Source of the DNA: Rhabditoides inermis
Lineage: Eukaryota; Nematoda; Chromadorea; Rhabditida; Rhabditidae
Direction of reading: 5' to 3'
Length of the DNA: 64,000 nucleotides
NCBI GenBank assembly: GCA_963966185.1
Contig: CAWZYM010000312.1
Span: 116,001 to 180,000 of the forward strand
The translations under genes were made by a program, and so were the position numbers. This document shows, piece after piece, positions 1-12,400 of this stretch; the stretch's first letter is position 1, and the number at the start of each line of letters is the position of its first letter. Below the pieces are notes generated by a model. The model had not been told where the DNA came from, searched no databases, and saw only the letters and a program-made list of their open reading frames with translations.

Positions 1-171
1 GCATGATAAGAGAATCAAAGTAGGAAAAGAGAGTGAAAATAGGATAGGAGCGGGAAATAGGAAAAAAATAAATTAATAATCACTCACGGTCTCAATCTGC
101 TTCTTCTTGTTCTTTTCCCTCCCGGTGTGAGAAGCGCGCTTCATGACAGAGTGTAGTTACTGGAATATGAA

Positions 172-174
172 TAC

Positions 175-213
<39 letters not shown>

Positions 214-2330
214 TTTATTACCGCGTATACTATATAGATGAACACAGGACAAACACATAATTAAAGTGAATACGGCATTGGAAAATAAATAAACACAAAA
301 ATAGGATAAAACAGATAACACAGGTTCCCAAATGAGCACTCATCTAATTTTGGACGGAGGGAACAAATGGGGGTTATCTAGAAGGTACGATTTCACTGTT
401 TGATGTTTCGCAGATAAAATGATGTTGTTGGGGAGTGTGTTCCATAGTGCAAAAACCCTACTGAAAAACGTGCTGCTCTTTAAAGTTGTGTCAAAGCAAG
501 GAATCAGGCGCCACCCATGAGAAACGCGAGACCGGGAAGGTACAATGTTGAAGAGGCCAGAATACTCTAGACTAGTGCGATTAGTCATAACCTTATGAAT
601 ATACGCAATATCGTTTATTAAGCGTCGCTCTTCGAGCGTTTGGAGTTTGGAGATCTAATAGCTGGGGATAAGTGAGCGAGAAAAAGCCGGCACGGTGACA
701 TATTCGGCGCGTAAAATGTCTCTGTACCGACTCAATCAGATTCACCGATCCCACATATTTAGGATTCCATAATTCTGTACAATACTCAAGTTTGCACCGA
801 AAATAGGTTACGTATGCGACTTTAAGAACAGTGAGATTGCGAGTACGATATACGCGCAGAAAGTCGTTTATGGAGTGAAGCGTATTTTGAACAATGTTGG
901 AATAGTGATCGTCAAAGACAAGAGAACTGCTGATAGAGACGCCTAAATCCCTGACAGTATCGGCAGGGGCGAGAGTTGTGCCGTGTGCGGAATACTCATG
1001 CCTGGGATTACGACGATACGACGTCCTATATGCAATATCTGTGTTTTCTGAGTAGATATTTGTAAACCCCACTGAAGGGACCACCATGCGACTAAATCAA
1101 TTGCCACTTGAAATTTATGCTGGGCGGAAGGATCATTCGCATCAAATGCGAAGGAAATTTTCAAATCATCGGCGTAAAGCGCACACTCAACATAGTCGGG
1201 AAGATTGGAGATGATATTGAACAGTATGGGACCTAGGCAGGACCCCTGTGGTACACCACAGTTGACAAGCCGTGGAGAGGAAAGCTCATCACCGACCATT
1301 ACTTGTTGGCGACGGTCGGTCAAGAAACTTCTAATCCATCCCAATACGTTACCGCGAATTCCCAGCGAATGCAACTTTTTGTATAGCAAGTTGTGATTAA
1401 TAGTATCGAATGCCTTCTTGAAATCAAAGTATATACAATCGATAACCATTCCATTAGATAGGTGTTTCAACCAGTGACTATGACACTCAATAAGTTGAGC
1501 GTTTGTGGATCTATTCTTGCGAAAGCCAAATTGTCTAGATGTAAGAAGCGAATTCCTCTCAAGAAATTCCGTAATTTGCTTGACGCATATGCGTTCCAGA
1601 ACTTTCGCAACACTACTTATAAGGCTGATAGGCCGGTAGTTGAGTATCAACCGTATTTTTCAAAAAGGCATGCGAAATATTGTCAGGGCTCGTGTTCATT
1701 TTAGATGCTAGTTTGGAAATAGTTTTGTGTACATGTGCATACGAAATCTCAATGGTGGAGAGCTGACTGACAGCACAAAGAAGGGGCGCACCCGCAGGGA
1801 TAGGACCTCGCTGCGAAAAAATCGCATCAAAGCATTCTCCGAACAGCTCCGCCTTCTCCCTCGACCCATGAATCAACTCACCCTCACGAGAGAGCGAGGC
1901 GACACCATCACCAGGAAACAGTTTGGCGCGTACATCCCGAAATAGCGCGCGCTTGTTGCTACCATTGATTAATCTCGCCTCGCGTTTGCAGTTCCAAGAG
2001 AATAAAGCCTTACGTATGTAGTTTATTTTGTGCTCTGTCCGAAGCACGGCTGGAAGGCTGTCTAATCGAATACTTAAGAGCTGAGCGTTTTAATTTGAGA
2101 ATATGACCGGGAAGGTTAGTATTTTTATATGGGGGCAGAACGGGAACGTGAGTGTGGATGAGGTGTTGCATTCGCTGGTTAGAAAGCGCGGTAGCCTGTT
2201 CTAATGTCAGTCCTATAAAGGCAAATGTCCAATCAGTACAAGCAATGGTTTTGTTTATCTCATTCCAATTCGCCCTCCGATATGATTGCTCGCAGTGAGA
2301 ACATCTCACTATTCTACAAATACGATATAC
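172..2330 (-). mobile_element. Decayed CR1/jockey-like LINE (reverse transcriptase fragment)
   Basis: A non-LTR retrotransposon remnant read on the minus strand. Reading frames at 2309-2010, 2047-1613, 1650-943, 1087-593 and 588-340 are successive pieces of one polymerase protein, each shifted in frame against the next. The central piece has classic RT motifs: NYRPISLIS, RQFGFRKNRST, FDFKKAFDTINH, GVPQGSCLGP and the catalytic YADD. The C-terminal pieces carry the usual LINE tail (WNPKYVGSVN, FALWNTLP). At least three frameshifts separate the pieces, so it cannot make an intact enzyme. The element ends at its 3' side in a TTA/TAA microsatellite at about 175-213, the kind of short-repeat tail that CR1-group LINEs leave. 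The 5' end is not defined and no endonuclease domain is visible, so it is probably 5'-truncated. Confidence 0.88.
175..213. repeat. (TAA)n microsatellite, LINE 3' tail
   Basis: Uninterrupted trinucleotide repeat of about 13 units. Its place just beyond the LINE C-terminus, in the orientation of the element's 3' end, fits a retrotransposon tail rather than an independent microsatellite. Confidence 0.85.
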
Positions 2331-4606
2331 GATCGAGAATCTGACTCTTACCTTACAGCAATTTCCTTTTTTTAAAGATAATATCTGTTGTCATTATATG
2401 ATTATATATAACACAACTGTTGATAATGTAGGTAGGTCTGAAACATTGTCATGATTGTGTTTCTACCTGCTCCTCTACCTACTTCATGATGTTTCTCTTG
2501 GCGCATTCGGAGCAGAAGTGCAGAGTTTAGGTATTCATGGCTCTCTCTCTCTCACTCTCACTCTCTCCCTCCGCCTCTCTCTCTCTCAATTGCGGATGCT
2601 TTTGTTTTGTCAAGAGTCTGAAAGGGGATTTGAATTGACAATTCATGTGCTTTGACATTGATTGCTGTCTGTTTGTCTGTTTGTCAGTACAAACTACACA
2701 TTCAAAATAACACAATCAAACTGATGTTCATATTTTGATTAGTGGTTCAGTATTACGTTCAGTTCTGTTACCAAGGTCGCGCTATCGGCCCGCGCGGGAT
2801 CATTCGACCGCGCAATTCAATTCGCGCGCTTTGCGGTCTGATTTTAGGAAAATGAGAGTCATTTGCAAGTCAAATGAAGCAGTTCGGAGCACTTTCCAGA
2901 GTTAATAACTTTATTCAGAAATTTTCTATTTTTGTCCTGAACAGAGGCATGCTGTCACTGTTCGCTAGCTATTGTCGGCTCTTTTTGTTGGTATAGCTAA
3001 TCCAAATTTTATAAATCATGAAAAACTTCTAAAATGCATAGTTTCAATCGGTGATTCAATGTTTATTTAATAACTTTTTGTTTCGGGAGGGTGAACCTCT
3101 GGGTCCTACCTACAAATTGTCGGCTCGATAATTGTGTTTTTCTCTCGGGAAGTGCTTATTTGAGCTCAAAAACATCAAAAAGTGCTTCTTTTCGACGTCA
3201 TTTTGAATAGACTCACGTGTTGTTGAGCAAAATTTTCCAATATATGTGAATAGTTGAGAATGTTTGTCTGAAAAACACCTATGAATTTTATAGGTGAACT
3301 TGACATATGTAACGTATTTAGAGTTTATGTTATTAGAGTTGGATACTACATAGGATCTAATTGACACAGTGACATTTTTACATAAGAACCCGCATCGAAA
3401 TTAGGTCGATGGAATAAACTTAAAAGGATTCATGTATGTGCACATACCTCGCACTGTAGTTCTTGGTTTGTCGGAGAGACGTCGTGGGTTACTGAGGTAG
3501 TACATAGCTAGCACATTTTGATCTTAAAAGCGTTATTTTCGCATGCATTCGAAGACCGGCAAGCAGTAGACATGCCTCCTATTTTATATGACCTAGTGGT
3601 TCGCGTTCCATAGAACATATACCTGCAAACTCTTTGATAGTATGAGCGAAAGAAATTCCAAAACAACTTACATTGTGGATATTTCCACGTTGTAGTATCT
3701 GATCACGAGTATTCCAGTAAGACAGATTTCTGCATTTAGACCAATTAAATAACACACTTATATGTGATGTACTGATTACTAATTTGAATCGAATAATTGA
3801 ATTTTTTTTAACAAGTTTTGAAATAAAAAAGGAAACATGACATAGTGACATTACCACATTACCTACATTCGCATTTATGAAGAGTCCGATTTTTGACGAT
3901 CATAAGATAGACAGTGTGTATGACTGCGATATTAAATATAGGAAAATAATGATTAGCGAAAACTTTCTAGGCAGCTCGAATTGCAGTCACAAAGGGCACA
4001 TGTGGGGTGTAGACTGTGCATTCCACAAATGAAACAGAAATAGAGTGAAGGAAAGGAGGAATGACAGAATCTATCACACTTGCTACTTACACTTTTGCGC
4101 TTGTATATAAGTATAGGCAAGGGAATAGGACAAGAGAAAGGAGAAGAACAGAAAAACATGGAGAAGAGCGACATAATTTACATGATAAGTAATAGCTTCC
4201 GAAATCATTTCACAGATGTTGTCACTCGTCGTTCGAGAGGCGACAACGCGCGGTCGGCATGTCCCGCATACACATCAGAGAGTGCGTCTCTCTCTCTCTC
4301 CCTCTCTTCTCCCCCCTCTCTCTCCCTCCCTCCCTCCCACTCTCTCTCTCTTCCCATTCTCTTCTCGGGTTTTCTCTCTCATCCCTCTCTCCTCCCTCTC
4401 TCTCCCTCCCTCCCACTCTCTCTCTCTCTCACTCCCTTCTTCCAGCCTCTTCGGAATCCCACGCCGTCACCGCCGCCGTTACGAAGAGGAAGAGGACAAC
4501 TGCTCCGTCTACTGCGTGGGTATACTGTACCTACCGTAACCCTAGGAATACCGTACTCTTACCGTAATTCTAGTACGAAGACAACGCGCCTCGCTCTGAG
4601 TACGAG
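2331..4606. other. Gene-poor stretch with CT-rich tract
   Basis: I see no convincing exon here. It holds a short CT/CTCTC stretch at 2540-2590, AT-rich sequence, and a dense polypyrimidine tract (CT with CCCT units) at about 4285-4440. Just before the next gene, 4515-4575 has a cluster of TACNGTA palindromes. The promoter of the next gene is probably in the last few hundred bases. Confidence 0.5.
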
Positions 4607-7384
4607 ATGGAGAAGGAGAAGAAGAGGAGTCTGCTGGGTCGGGTGAAGAAGAGGGTGAAGGCGGTGTTCAAGGGAAAGGAGAGGGAGGAGGAGGAGGTGG
4701 GAAAGGGGCATCGATTGATATTGATAGATAGTTTATGTATCACGTAGCATGATTCTCATTAGCGGTAAATTAAACTGTTCCATTTGCCCATCTTCTGAAA
4801 CGTACCTGTTCTTGTAGAATTGAAACGACATATATAGCACATAGACAAAGAGCAAAATATTTTCTATATTTCACAATAAAAAGTTTTTGAAGTAGCGTAC
4901 CTAGACTTGCATTAATTTCTCAAACCACTTTCTCTACCAGTCGCCGTTGTGAAACGTACTTGACGATATGATTATATGATTATATATATTTATATATATA
5001 TATAATATGTATGATATATAATATATATATGATATACAATATATGTAAGATGATATATATGATATGAATGATATATAAGATTATATTATATATAATATAT
5101 CGTGTTTGTTTTGAGATGGAGCAGCCTCGGACGACGCACTCTGGCCGAGTCGTGCACATTCTGCCCACACTCGCACCCGAGTGGCATGAGATGGAGAAGG
5201 TCGGAGAGAGAGAGAGGGAGAGAGAGAGAATGAGGGAGATGAGTGAAGGAGGGAGGTGAGAGAGGGAGAGGGAGGGAAGGAGTGATAAGGGGAGAGAGAG
5301 AAGGAGAGGGAGGGAGGGAGGGAGAGAGAGAGAGGAAGAGGGGGAGAGAAGAAGAGGGGTAGAGAGAAGGAGAGAGGGAGGGAGGGGTGAGAGAGAGGAG
5401 AGAAGGAAAGAGAAAGAGGTAGAGATAGGGGGGAGAAGGAGAGAGAAAGATGGAGAGAGAGAGGGTGAGAGAGAGGGAGAGAGAGAGGGAGAAAGAGGGA
5501 GAAAGAGGGTAAGGGGGAGAAAGGGAGAGAGATGAAGAGAAGAGAAGAAGAGAAAGAAAAAAATGAAATAGAGGGAGAGAAAGAAAGTTAAAGAGGAGAG
5601 AGGAGGAAGGAGGGAGAGAGAGAACAAATGAAGAAAGAGCGACATTCAGAAAATGACGTTCTTCCGCCGTTGTCTTCTGCCTTCCGATGAGAAGCTGCTT
5701 GCTATGATCAACGAGAAATATCCATTCAACGACGAACTGTGGGTGACTGTTTTCAAATTACGGTAACTTACCGCACACCGCGCTTTCCAGCATGCCGACT
5801 GACGGCGAACCGGGAAGTGGATGCACGTGGCAGGTTACTATCGTTTAATTTTCGATTTGTTGATTCAAATCAAATCAAATATTTATCCAGAATCGCTTAT
5901 TCATGTACATATTGTGGTCGTCCAGGTCGTCCAGTCTTCTTGGGGGTCCAATTGACTGTAGCCTTTGCCCATCGATGGCCGTCCGCATTGTAGAGTCGTT
6001 CCGTGAACTTCCATTTCCGGTGTCGTACTTCTTGCAGAACGTCTCGTAGCCGAGTCATCTGCCGAATAGTGCTGCTCCGGATTCGGTCTCGTAGGGTGAC
6101 TCCCAGCAGCTGGCGCTCCATCTTCCGCTGCGCAGTCCGTAGTCGCATCAGTTCGGTTTGGGGGAGACTCCATGTCTCTTATCCGTACGTCAAACAGGGA
6201 AGTACTCCGGCGCGAAAGACCTTCCTGCGGTGTCGCATCGGAGCTCGTCGTATTGTCAAGAAATGCTTGTGTCGTTGGAACGCGGCCCAGCCACTCTGGA
6301 TGCGGCGGGTGATCTCGTCCACGTCGTTCTTCTGGCAGCTCAGCAGCCTCCCAAGATAGATGAACTCGTCCACGTATTCAATCCTCGTTCCGTTGAAAGT
6401 GATCTTCGTCTTGTTTGCATTCGTCATCACCATCGTTTTTTTTCCTGTTTACCTCCAGTCCGTACTTCTTGCTTTCCTCGGCAATGTCCTTGAGCATCCT
6501 TTCTGCCGCCGGTGCAGATTTCGCAAAGACGAGGTGTGTCAGCGAGCCGAGGTGTGTCAGCTGTTTTCCGTCGATGTCGAAGCCGGCGCTGTTGTACTTG
6601 AAGTCCAAGCCCTTGTACACCTTCGCGAGAACGCTGTTGAAGATGTAAGGTGAGAGGGGGCAGCCTTGCCGAGCTCCTTTTCCGATAGAGATGTCAGCCT
6701 TCGAATGTCGTAGTGCCACTCGCGTCTTTCCAGTAGAGTAGATCGCCTGCATCAGCCGTGTGTAGCTCGCATCCATTCCGTCTTCTGCCAGAGAGGTCCA
6801 TGCGTCGTCGAACTCCACACTGTCGTACGCCTTCTTGTAGTCGACGAATATGACGTAGAGTTGTAGGTTGTAGCGGTGCGCACGGTAGATCATCTCTCGG
6901 CAGGCCAGGATTTGATCAGCACACGAGTATCCTTTGCGGAATCCCGCTTGCTCCGGCGGTTGATGGTCTTCCAGGGTCTTCTGTGTTTGTGCGAGTATGC
7001 ATTTGACGAGCAGCGTGCGAGTATTATTGATTGATTATCAGAAACCACTGTGCTGGATGTACGCTGGAGACGAGCGCAAGAGTGGAAGAAAGCCAGACGG
7101 AGCATACATGTGAGGGTTACGGTACTTTCAATTTACTACGGTAACCAGTAACCAGGTTCTTCTCTCACCTCGGTTTTCTCGCGTCGACCGAGCCGGAGCC
7201 GGTTCCCGAATACACGGGAGTTCGCACAATGGACGAATTCCGGGAGGAGGTACTGTCTACTGTACTCGGACATCGGGTTACTGTACTTTCAATTTCCGTG
7301 TCACGATGGTTTCGCTCTCTTCCACGAGATTCACAAGGAGTGGCAGGGAGGGAAGAGGACGAAGGTAATGGTTCTCTCCCCCTC

Positions 7385-7436
<52 letters not shown>

Positions 7437-7886
7437 CTCTCTCTCTCCCTCCCTCCTTCCCCCCTCCCTCCCTCCCTCTTTCTAGCTCACTGCCCGTCTC
7501 CGCATAGCCCATGAGGACTGGTCGAATCCCGATCCCTCCAAGCGCACGGACATCGTGTGGGTTCTGGGTGAAACAATCAAATACGTTTCACGAAACCATG
7601 AAATACACTATTTATTTGTGACTATATTAACCGCACAGCTTATACCGCTGACGTAAACAATATGAACAAAGATCATTTATCGATTATCTTACCTACTTTC
7701 TAACTGTAGTGCGACCCGCGTCTTCTATGGTCCTTCCTGTCGGCCGATGGTCGATCCGCCTGATACGGTACAGGTACTGTAGGGGTACTGTAGTGGGATA
7801 CGGTATTGTGAATTGCAGATCGCGTACGGGCAGTTTCTGGCCGAGTTCAGCAGCGTCGCGGAAATGGCCAAGGTGTTCAGGGTAAG

Positions 7887-7933
<47 letters not shown>

Positions 7934-8204
7934 ACCTGACTATACCAGTAATTCCGAACTACATACTTTCACCTACTCCTACTTCGAACTACTCTGTTTC
8001 GCAAAACTATGACACTTCATTTTGAGTCACTGACTTCCTACCATCGAGATCCGAAGCTTCACTCGTTATTTGCAGGCCAACATCCGTTCGTCTCCCATTT
8101 CGATCTTCAAGATAGGCGATTTCATCATCCGCCCGAATGTGGAGAGTATGGAGGAGAACATGTGGGAGAACCTGATGGAGGAGGAGGATGTGATGGACGA
8201 ATAG
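4607..8204 (+). CDS. Unrecognised 180-aa nematode protein, 7 exons
   Basis: I do not recognise the family. Exons are 4607-4696, 5650-5742, 7193-7249, 7329-7364, 7486-7560, 7819-7881 and 8076-8204 (stop TAG). All seven are exact multiples of three, so every intron is phase 0, and each is bounded by GT and AG. The protein starts with a very basic stretch (EKEKKRS, RVKKRVKAVFKGK). It continues with helical-looking segments (DEKLLAMINEKYPFND, FLAEFSSVAEMAKVF) and ends in an acidic tail (MEENMWENLMEEEDVMDE). No signal peptide or membrane segment is seen, so a cytosolic or nuclear location is inferred. Intron 1 contains about 430 bases of polypurine, and intron 2 hosts an antisense RTE fragment. 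The first exon and the short exons at 7193 and 7329 are the least certain. A poly(A) signal lies at 8365. Confidence 0.65.
5000..5110. repeat. AT-rich imperfect TATA/ATAT repeat
   Basis: About 110 bases of degenerate TA/TATGATA repeats in intron 1 of the 180-aa protein gene, able to fold on themselves. It directly precedes a long purine tract. Confidence 0.8.
5195..5640 (+). repeat. Long polypurine (GA-rich) tract
   Basis: About 440 bases made almost only of G and A (GAGA, GGAG, GAAAG units), ending 10 bases before the exon-2 acceptor. On the transcript it is purine-rich, the opposite of a normal polypyrimidine tract. The translated Ser/Leu-rich open frame on the other strand is an artefact of the repeat. 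Confidence 0.9.
5866..7021 (-). mobile_element. 5'-truncated RTE-type LINE fragment in intron 2
   Basis: An RTE-clade non-LTR retrotransposon remnant on the minus strand, inside intron 2 (5743-7192) of the plus-strand gene. Visible pieces are the finger/palm region (QPPEQAGFRKGYS in one frame, then YVIFVDYKKAYDSVEF and GARQGCPLSP) and the thumb (FIYLGRLLS, RRIQSGWAAF). The RTE C-terminus follows (QLLGVTLRDRIR, KWKFTERL). The catalytic FADD/YADD box reads FAKS, so both catalytic aspartates are lost. Frameshifts occur near 6890-6960 and 6170-6180. The 3' end carries a short ATTTG-type repeat (plus strand 5867-5884), as RTE elements often do. The 5' end breaks off inside the RT domain at about 7021, a typical truncated insertion. 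Confidence 0.87.
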
Positions 8205-8364
8205 AGAGGGAGAGAGGGAGAGAGGAAGAGAGAGAGGAAGAGAGTGAGAGAGAGAGAGAGTGAGAGAGAGAGAAAGAGAGGGAGGAGATATACTTACGAC
8301 TTATTACTTAATACTTACATGTTCATACTGTATTTCTTTTGTCAACTGAATGTATTGGTATTAC

Positions 8365-8370
8365 AATAAA
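8365..8370 (+). promoter_or_regulatory. Poly(A) signal AATAAA
   Basis: Canonical hexamer 160 bases after the stop of the 180-aa protein gene. Confidence 0.7.
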
Positions 8371-8404
8371 CTCTGTCAGCTATCAAACGTCAATGTTCTC
8401 ATTC

Positions 8405-8779
8405 TCACTCACAAGAACTAGTGTTGGTTTTGGTTACAACAACGTCCTTATTTTTTTGAATTGATTTACTGCCGATATCAAGAGTACAACAACGGAGATG
8501 AAACACAAAGGGTTTAGTCTGCGTGAAGTATCTGTCGGTGGTTCCTTCTTGTCGGCATCCGACTTGTAGGAGGGGTGGTGTCCTTGGTCTCACGCTTAGG
8601 TCGACGTCGCGACAGCCATTGTAGAAAGTGTACTCGGCGGGTTCAACTCCGTGCTCCGAGGATTCCTCAAAATCCAAAGCCAGCAGCGAACATGTAGCGG
8701 GTACCGTTGATCCAGCAATTCTCCACGTAGACCGGGCTTGGCGGGTTTGACGGGGAAAATAAACTGGGGGACCGACCAC
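8405..8779 (-). pseudogene. Unassigned cysteine-containing ORF, possible gene remnant
   Basis: A 124-codon open frame on the minus strand in the gap between two convergent genes, outside both poly(A) signals. The peptide is protein-like rather than repeat-derived: AEYTFYNGCRDVDL, LLQVGCRQEG and FVFHLRCCTLDI. In the neighbouring frame just upstream there is VENCWINGTRYMFAAGFG before a stop, which suggests a frameshift or an exon boundary near 8660. The spacing of NGC, aromatic residues and a closing LRC faintly recalls the C-terminal half of zona pellucida domains or the cysteine core of Wart proteins. Neither match is good enough for a call. No start, upstream exon or splice sites could be linked. 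Confidence 0.25.
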
Positions 8780-8858
8780 TCGTGGGCAGGGGAAGATGAT
8801 GGAATCTGTCCTTATTTTGTCTGTGTTTTAATAGCTATTTCACATTTCAAAAAAAAGT

Positions 8859-8864
8859 TTTATT
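8859..8864 (-). promoter_or_regulatory. Poly(A) signal AATAAA (minus strand)
   Basis: Canonical hexamer about 225 bases beyond the stop codon of the double-bZIP gene. Confidence 0.65.
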
Positions 8865-9088
8865 ACAACTGAAATGTCAAGAAAGAACACTGCACACACA
8901 AAAATTATTAAGATTATTAGGGGCGGAATTCGAAAAATTATTATATCATACGCTAACGCACAATCTACACAAACAAGTCACAAAAACTGCGCAGAGAGTT
9001 TGTACTTTGTACAACGACGGAGTGAGTTCACTGGAAGAGAGGCAAACGGTTGGGGTGAAGTAGATCGACAATCAATCGATAATCGATA

Positions 9089-9318
9089 TCACTGCTCGTG
9101 CTGCTGTCTGGCGAGTTCGGCCCGGTATTGCTGCACCTGCGACCTCAGCTGAGCCAATTCGCTCTTCAAGTCGTCGTTTTCGTTCTCCAGAATCTGGAAG
9201 AGCATTGATGAGAGAGATATAGAGGGAGATAGAAAGTGAGATAGAGAAGGAAGAGAGAGGGGGGGAAGAGAGAGAGGGGGGGGAAGAGAGAGAGGGGGGA
9301 GAAAGGGAGGTAGGTAGG

Positions 9319-9375
<57 letters not shown>

Positions 9376-9419
9376 AAGGGAGGGAGAGAGAGAGAGGGGA
9401 GAGAGAGAGGGAGGGGGGA

Positions 9420-9462
<43 letters not shown>

Positions 9463-12400
9463 AGAGAGAGAGAGGTGTCCATACCTGCACTCGCCGACTC
9501 CTATACTCGAACACTGCCCGTCTGTTGGCCCGGCATCTCTTGGCCGCTTCGTTGTTCCGCCGCCGCCGCTCGCAGTACGTGGGCTGGAAAGGAAACAGTT
9601 GTTAATTGATTAGAAATCGATCGATTGATTAATTGTTTTCTTGATTGAGTGATATATCGATTGATTGATTGATCGATCGATCGATTGCTTCCCCACCCAC
9701 CGTGCCCTCCTCTCCACTAGCAGTGGGCGAGTGGCTGTCGTATGACATGCTGTCGGAATCCGACCGAGAGGAAGTGGACATGGTGGACGAGGAACACGGC
9801 TCTTGCTGGAAGAGAACAAGATTAGATTATCGATTTATCGATTAATTGACTATCATGTATCGTCTTTTCTGCTCTACGTTTCAGTTGTTGCTTCTAGAGA
9901 ATCATGGCTCTTGCGGCAATAATCAAACTGTCATATGTTTTTATTCTATCACATCATTTGTGTACATTATGGTCAAGAAGCCCGCGACAACTGTAAAATT
10001 ATGTATCGACTCAATTTCACTGTATAAAGAATGTATAACTCACTTTGACACTCCTCGGCGGACTGGCGAGTCGGCTCTTGAGCTCCGTGTTGGTCTGGAT
10101 GATGGTGGGCGAAGTACGACGGGCAAGGAGGGCAGAGAGGAGGGAGGGGGGACGGTCACCAGCTGGAAGAGGGAGGGTGAGGAAGGGAGAGAGGGAGGGA
10201 GGGAATTGAAAAGACATATCTCAATTCGTATGGTATGTATTAGGAGACTTTGGATTTGATACTGGTTTATCGTGTTGTCAGAAGATGGCTGAGCGAGGTA
10301 CAAGTGAGGGAGGGAGGGAGAGATAGACATAGAGAGAAAGAGAGCGTCGAGAGAGTGAAAGAACTCTGTATCACCGAGATTTGCACAGCCCCATTCCTAT
10401 TTCGATCGCACGCGCATGAAACACGCACTGCATAATATTTGTTTAGTCTTTCTTTGCTCTAATCTCTAATCTCCAACAGGTTCGAATTTCATGCGAATAC
10501 GGTCACCGTTCGCCTGGTTTAATCTGCTCTATATAGTACAACAGCCGGCGAGAGAGTGGAGAGAGAGAGTGGAGAGTGAGGAGAGCGCAGACAGCGAGAG
10601 AGTGGCGAGAGAGCGCGCGAATGAGAGAGACAGGAGTCCGGGTCACAAAGTGCGGCGCGACCGTAATCGGACCGGAATGTGGCAGGGTGAATAGTGAAAC
10701 AAAAGAGTAAAGATAACAAACAAACAAACACACAAACAAACAAACAAACAAACCTTGCTGAACGACTCCATGCCTCCGGATCACTCCCGCCTCGGTGCCC
10801 TCTCCAATCGGAATTTCTGGCTGGACGATCAGAGGGGGCAGCATGGGCAGATTCGGAAGGGGCAGCTGCATCCCGCCCATCGAGGCCCCGCCCATCGAGG
10901 CCCCGCCCATCGAAGCCCCGCCCAGCGATCCGTTGACGAGTACGCTCTGCTGGGCGAGTAGGTTGACTGGTTGGAAGGCGGATGTGGAGGAGAAGATGGA
11001 GGGCCGGAGCTGGTTCTGGAGGGCCTGCAGCTGGCACATCTGCAGGTGCGGCGGCAGGGCGGAGGCAGTGGGCAGGGAGGGGGGCTGAACGGGAGCGAGT
11101 TATGACATACAGTGAACTAGTATACTCTAACTCTAGTACAGAAAGATCTCCTGTTGGCACGTGGACAGTAGGACAAAGTCGCATGCATTGAATAATTGAA
11201 CTTCACTGAATGTGAGGGTGTTGCGGTACATAGGTGGTATGTTAGGTTGTATTCATCAACCCACCGTGGCTATTCCCCCCGCTGCCGTGTGTTGCTGGGC
11301 GGGCATCGCCGCCACGCCAGTCGGCACGTGCAGACGGGACTCCGACACCGTCCGGGACTGAACATATTTACATATGTAATAATGTAATTGTAACAATTCG
11401 TATTTATGTACTTGTACTAGTATATTAAACTTTCTACGATCCACTCCGCAATGAGGGCTACCTTTACGTTATTAGTATAATAAAATAACATTGTAAGTAA
11501 CAAAACAATGTTGTATAAGAATAATGTGTGCTTCAAACGTACCTGGAATGGTGTGTGATCGAGCTGCGCCTTGAGCCTCTCGTTTTCGGCCGCCAACTCG
11601 CGCAGTTTCTTCTCCATCTCCTGAAAATGAATTGTGTGAGTTGTGGAGAAGTTTTGGAAATTGGAACGCCCCGAACTCGCTAATTTATTATCCCACACCA
11701 GCGTTTTATGGGTAAGTCCCAGGAGAGATTTCTTGTGAGACAAAAGAGCGAATCGGCGTTCTCCTTTTATGCAAATTCCGGATTTCACTTTCGAATCTGG
11801 GGCGGGAGAGAGAGTGTGGCGGGCGGAGAGAGCGGCGAGAGAGCGCGAGAGTGAACGTAGTCTAGACGACTTTCCATTTCACCCGATCTATGACCTCAAT
11901 GGGCGAGAGAGCGCGGGTAATTGAGAGGCACAGAGAGCGAGGGCAGGTGAGAGTGCGTGCGATCAGCGGAGTGCGCAGAGCAATACGAAAGCGAAATTTG
12001 CATGAATTTTGCCCTCGATACGAGTGCACAAAAGGTGCAAGCGTGACCTAATATAGATAGATGAGGTATAGAACAGGACCCGAAAGACAGGTGAATCCGA
12101 AATCGAAAAGAATCCGTACAAAGTGTGAGGTAAAAAACCCAATCATAATATCACAAAAAGATCAACTAGAACCCGAAAAGACGGAGAAGATGCTCACACA
12201 GTCGTTGATCCTCCTCTTCTCCCTGCTCCTCCGCGATGCCTCGTTGTTCTTCCGACGACGCTCCCAGTACTCGTCGTCCTTCACCTCAGACACAGAGTTC
12301 CTGGCAAGGGGAACAAGTAAAGTAAACAAACAAGTAAACAAGTAACACAATAAGTACGTTTATTATTAAAATCTTTTAGTTGACATGAGCGCCCCTGGGT

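Noticed and set aside
4980..5645. 221-codon Ser/Leu-rich open frame (minus) and many similar Ser/Leu or Arg/Glu frames elsewhere
   Set aside because: They are translations of (CT)n/(GA)n tracts, which cannot contain stops in most frames. No real protein signal.
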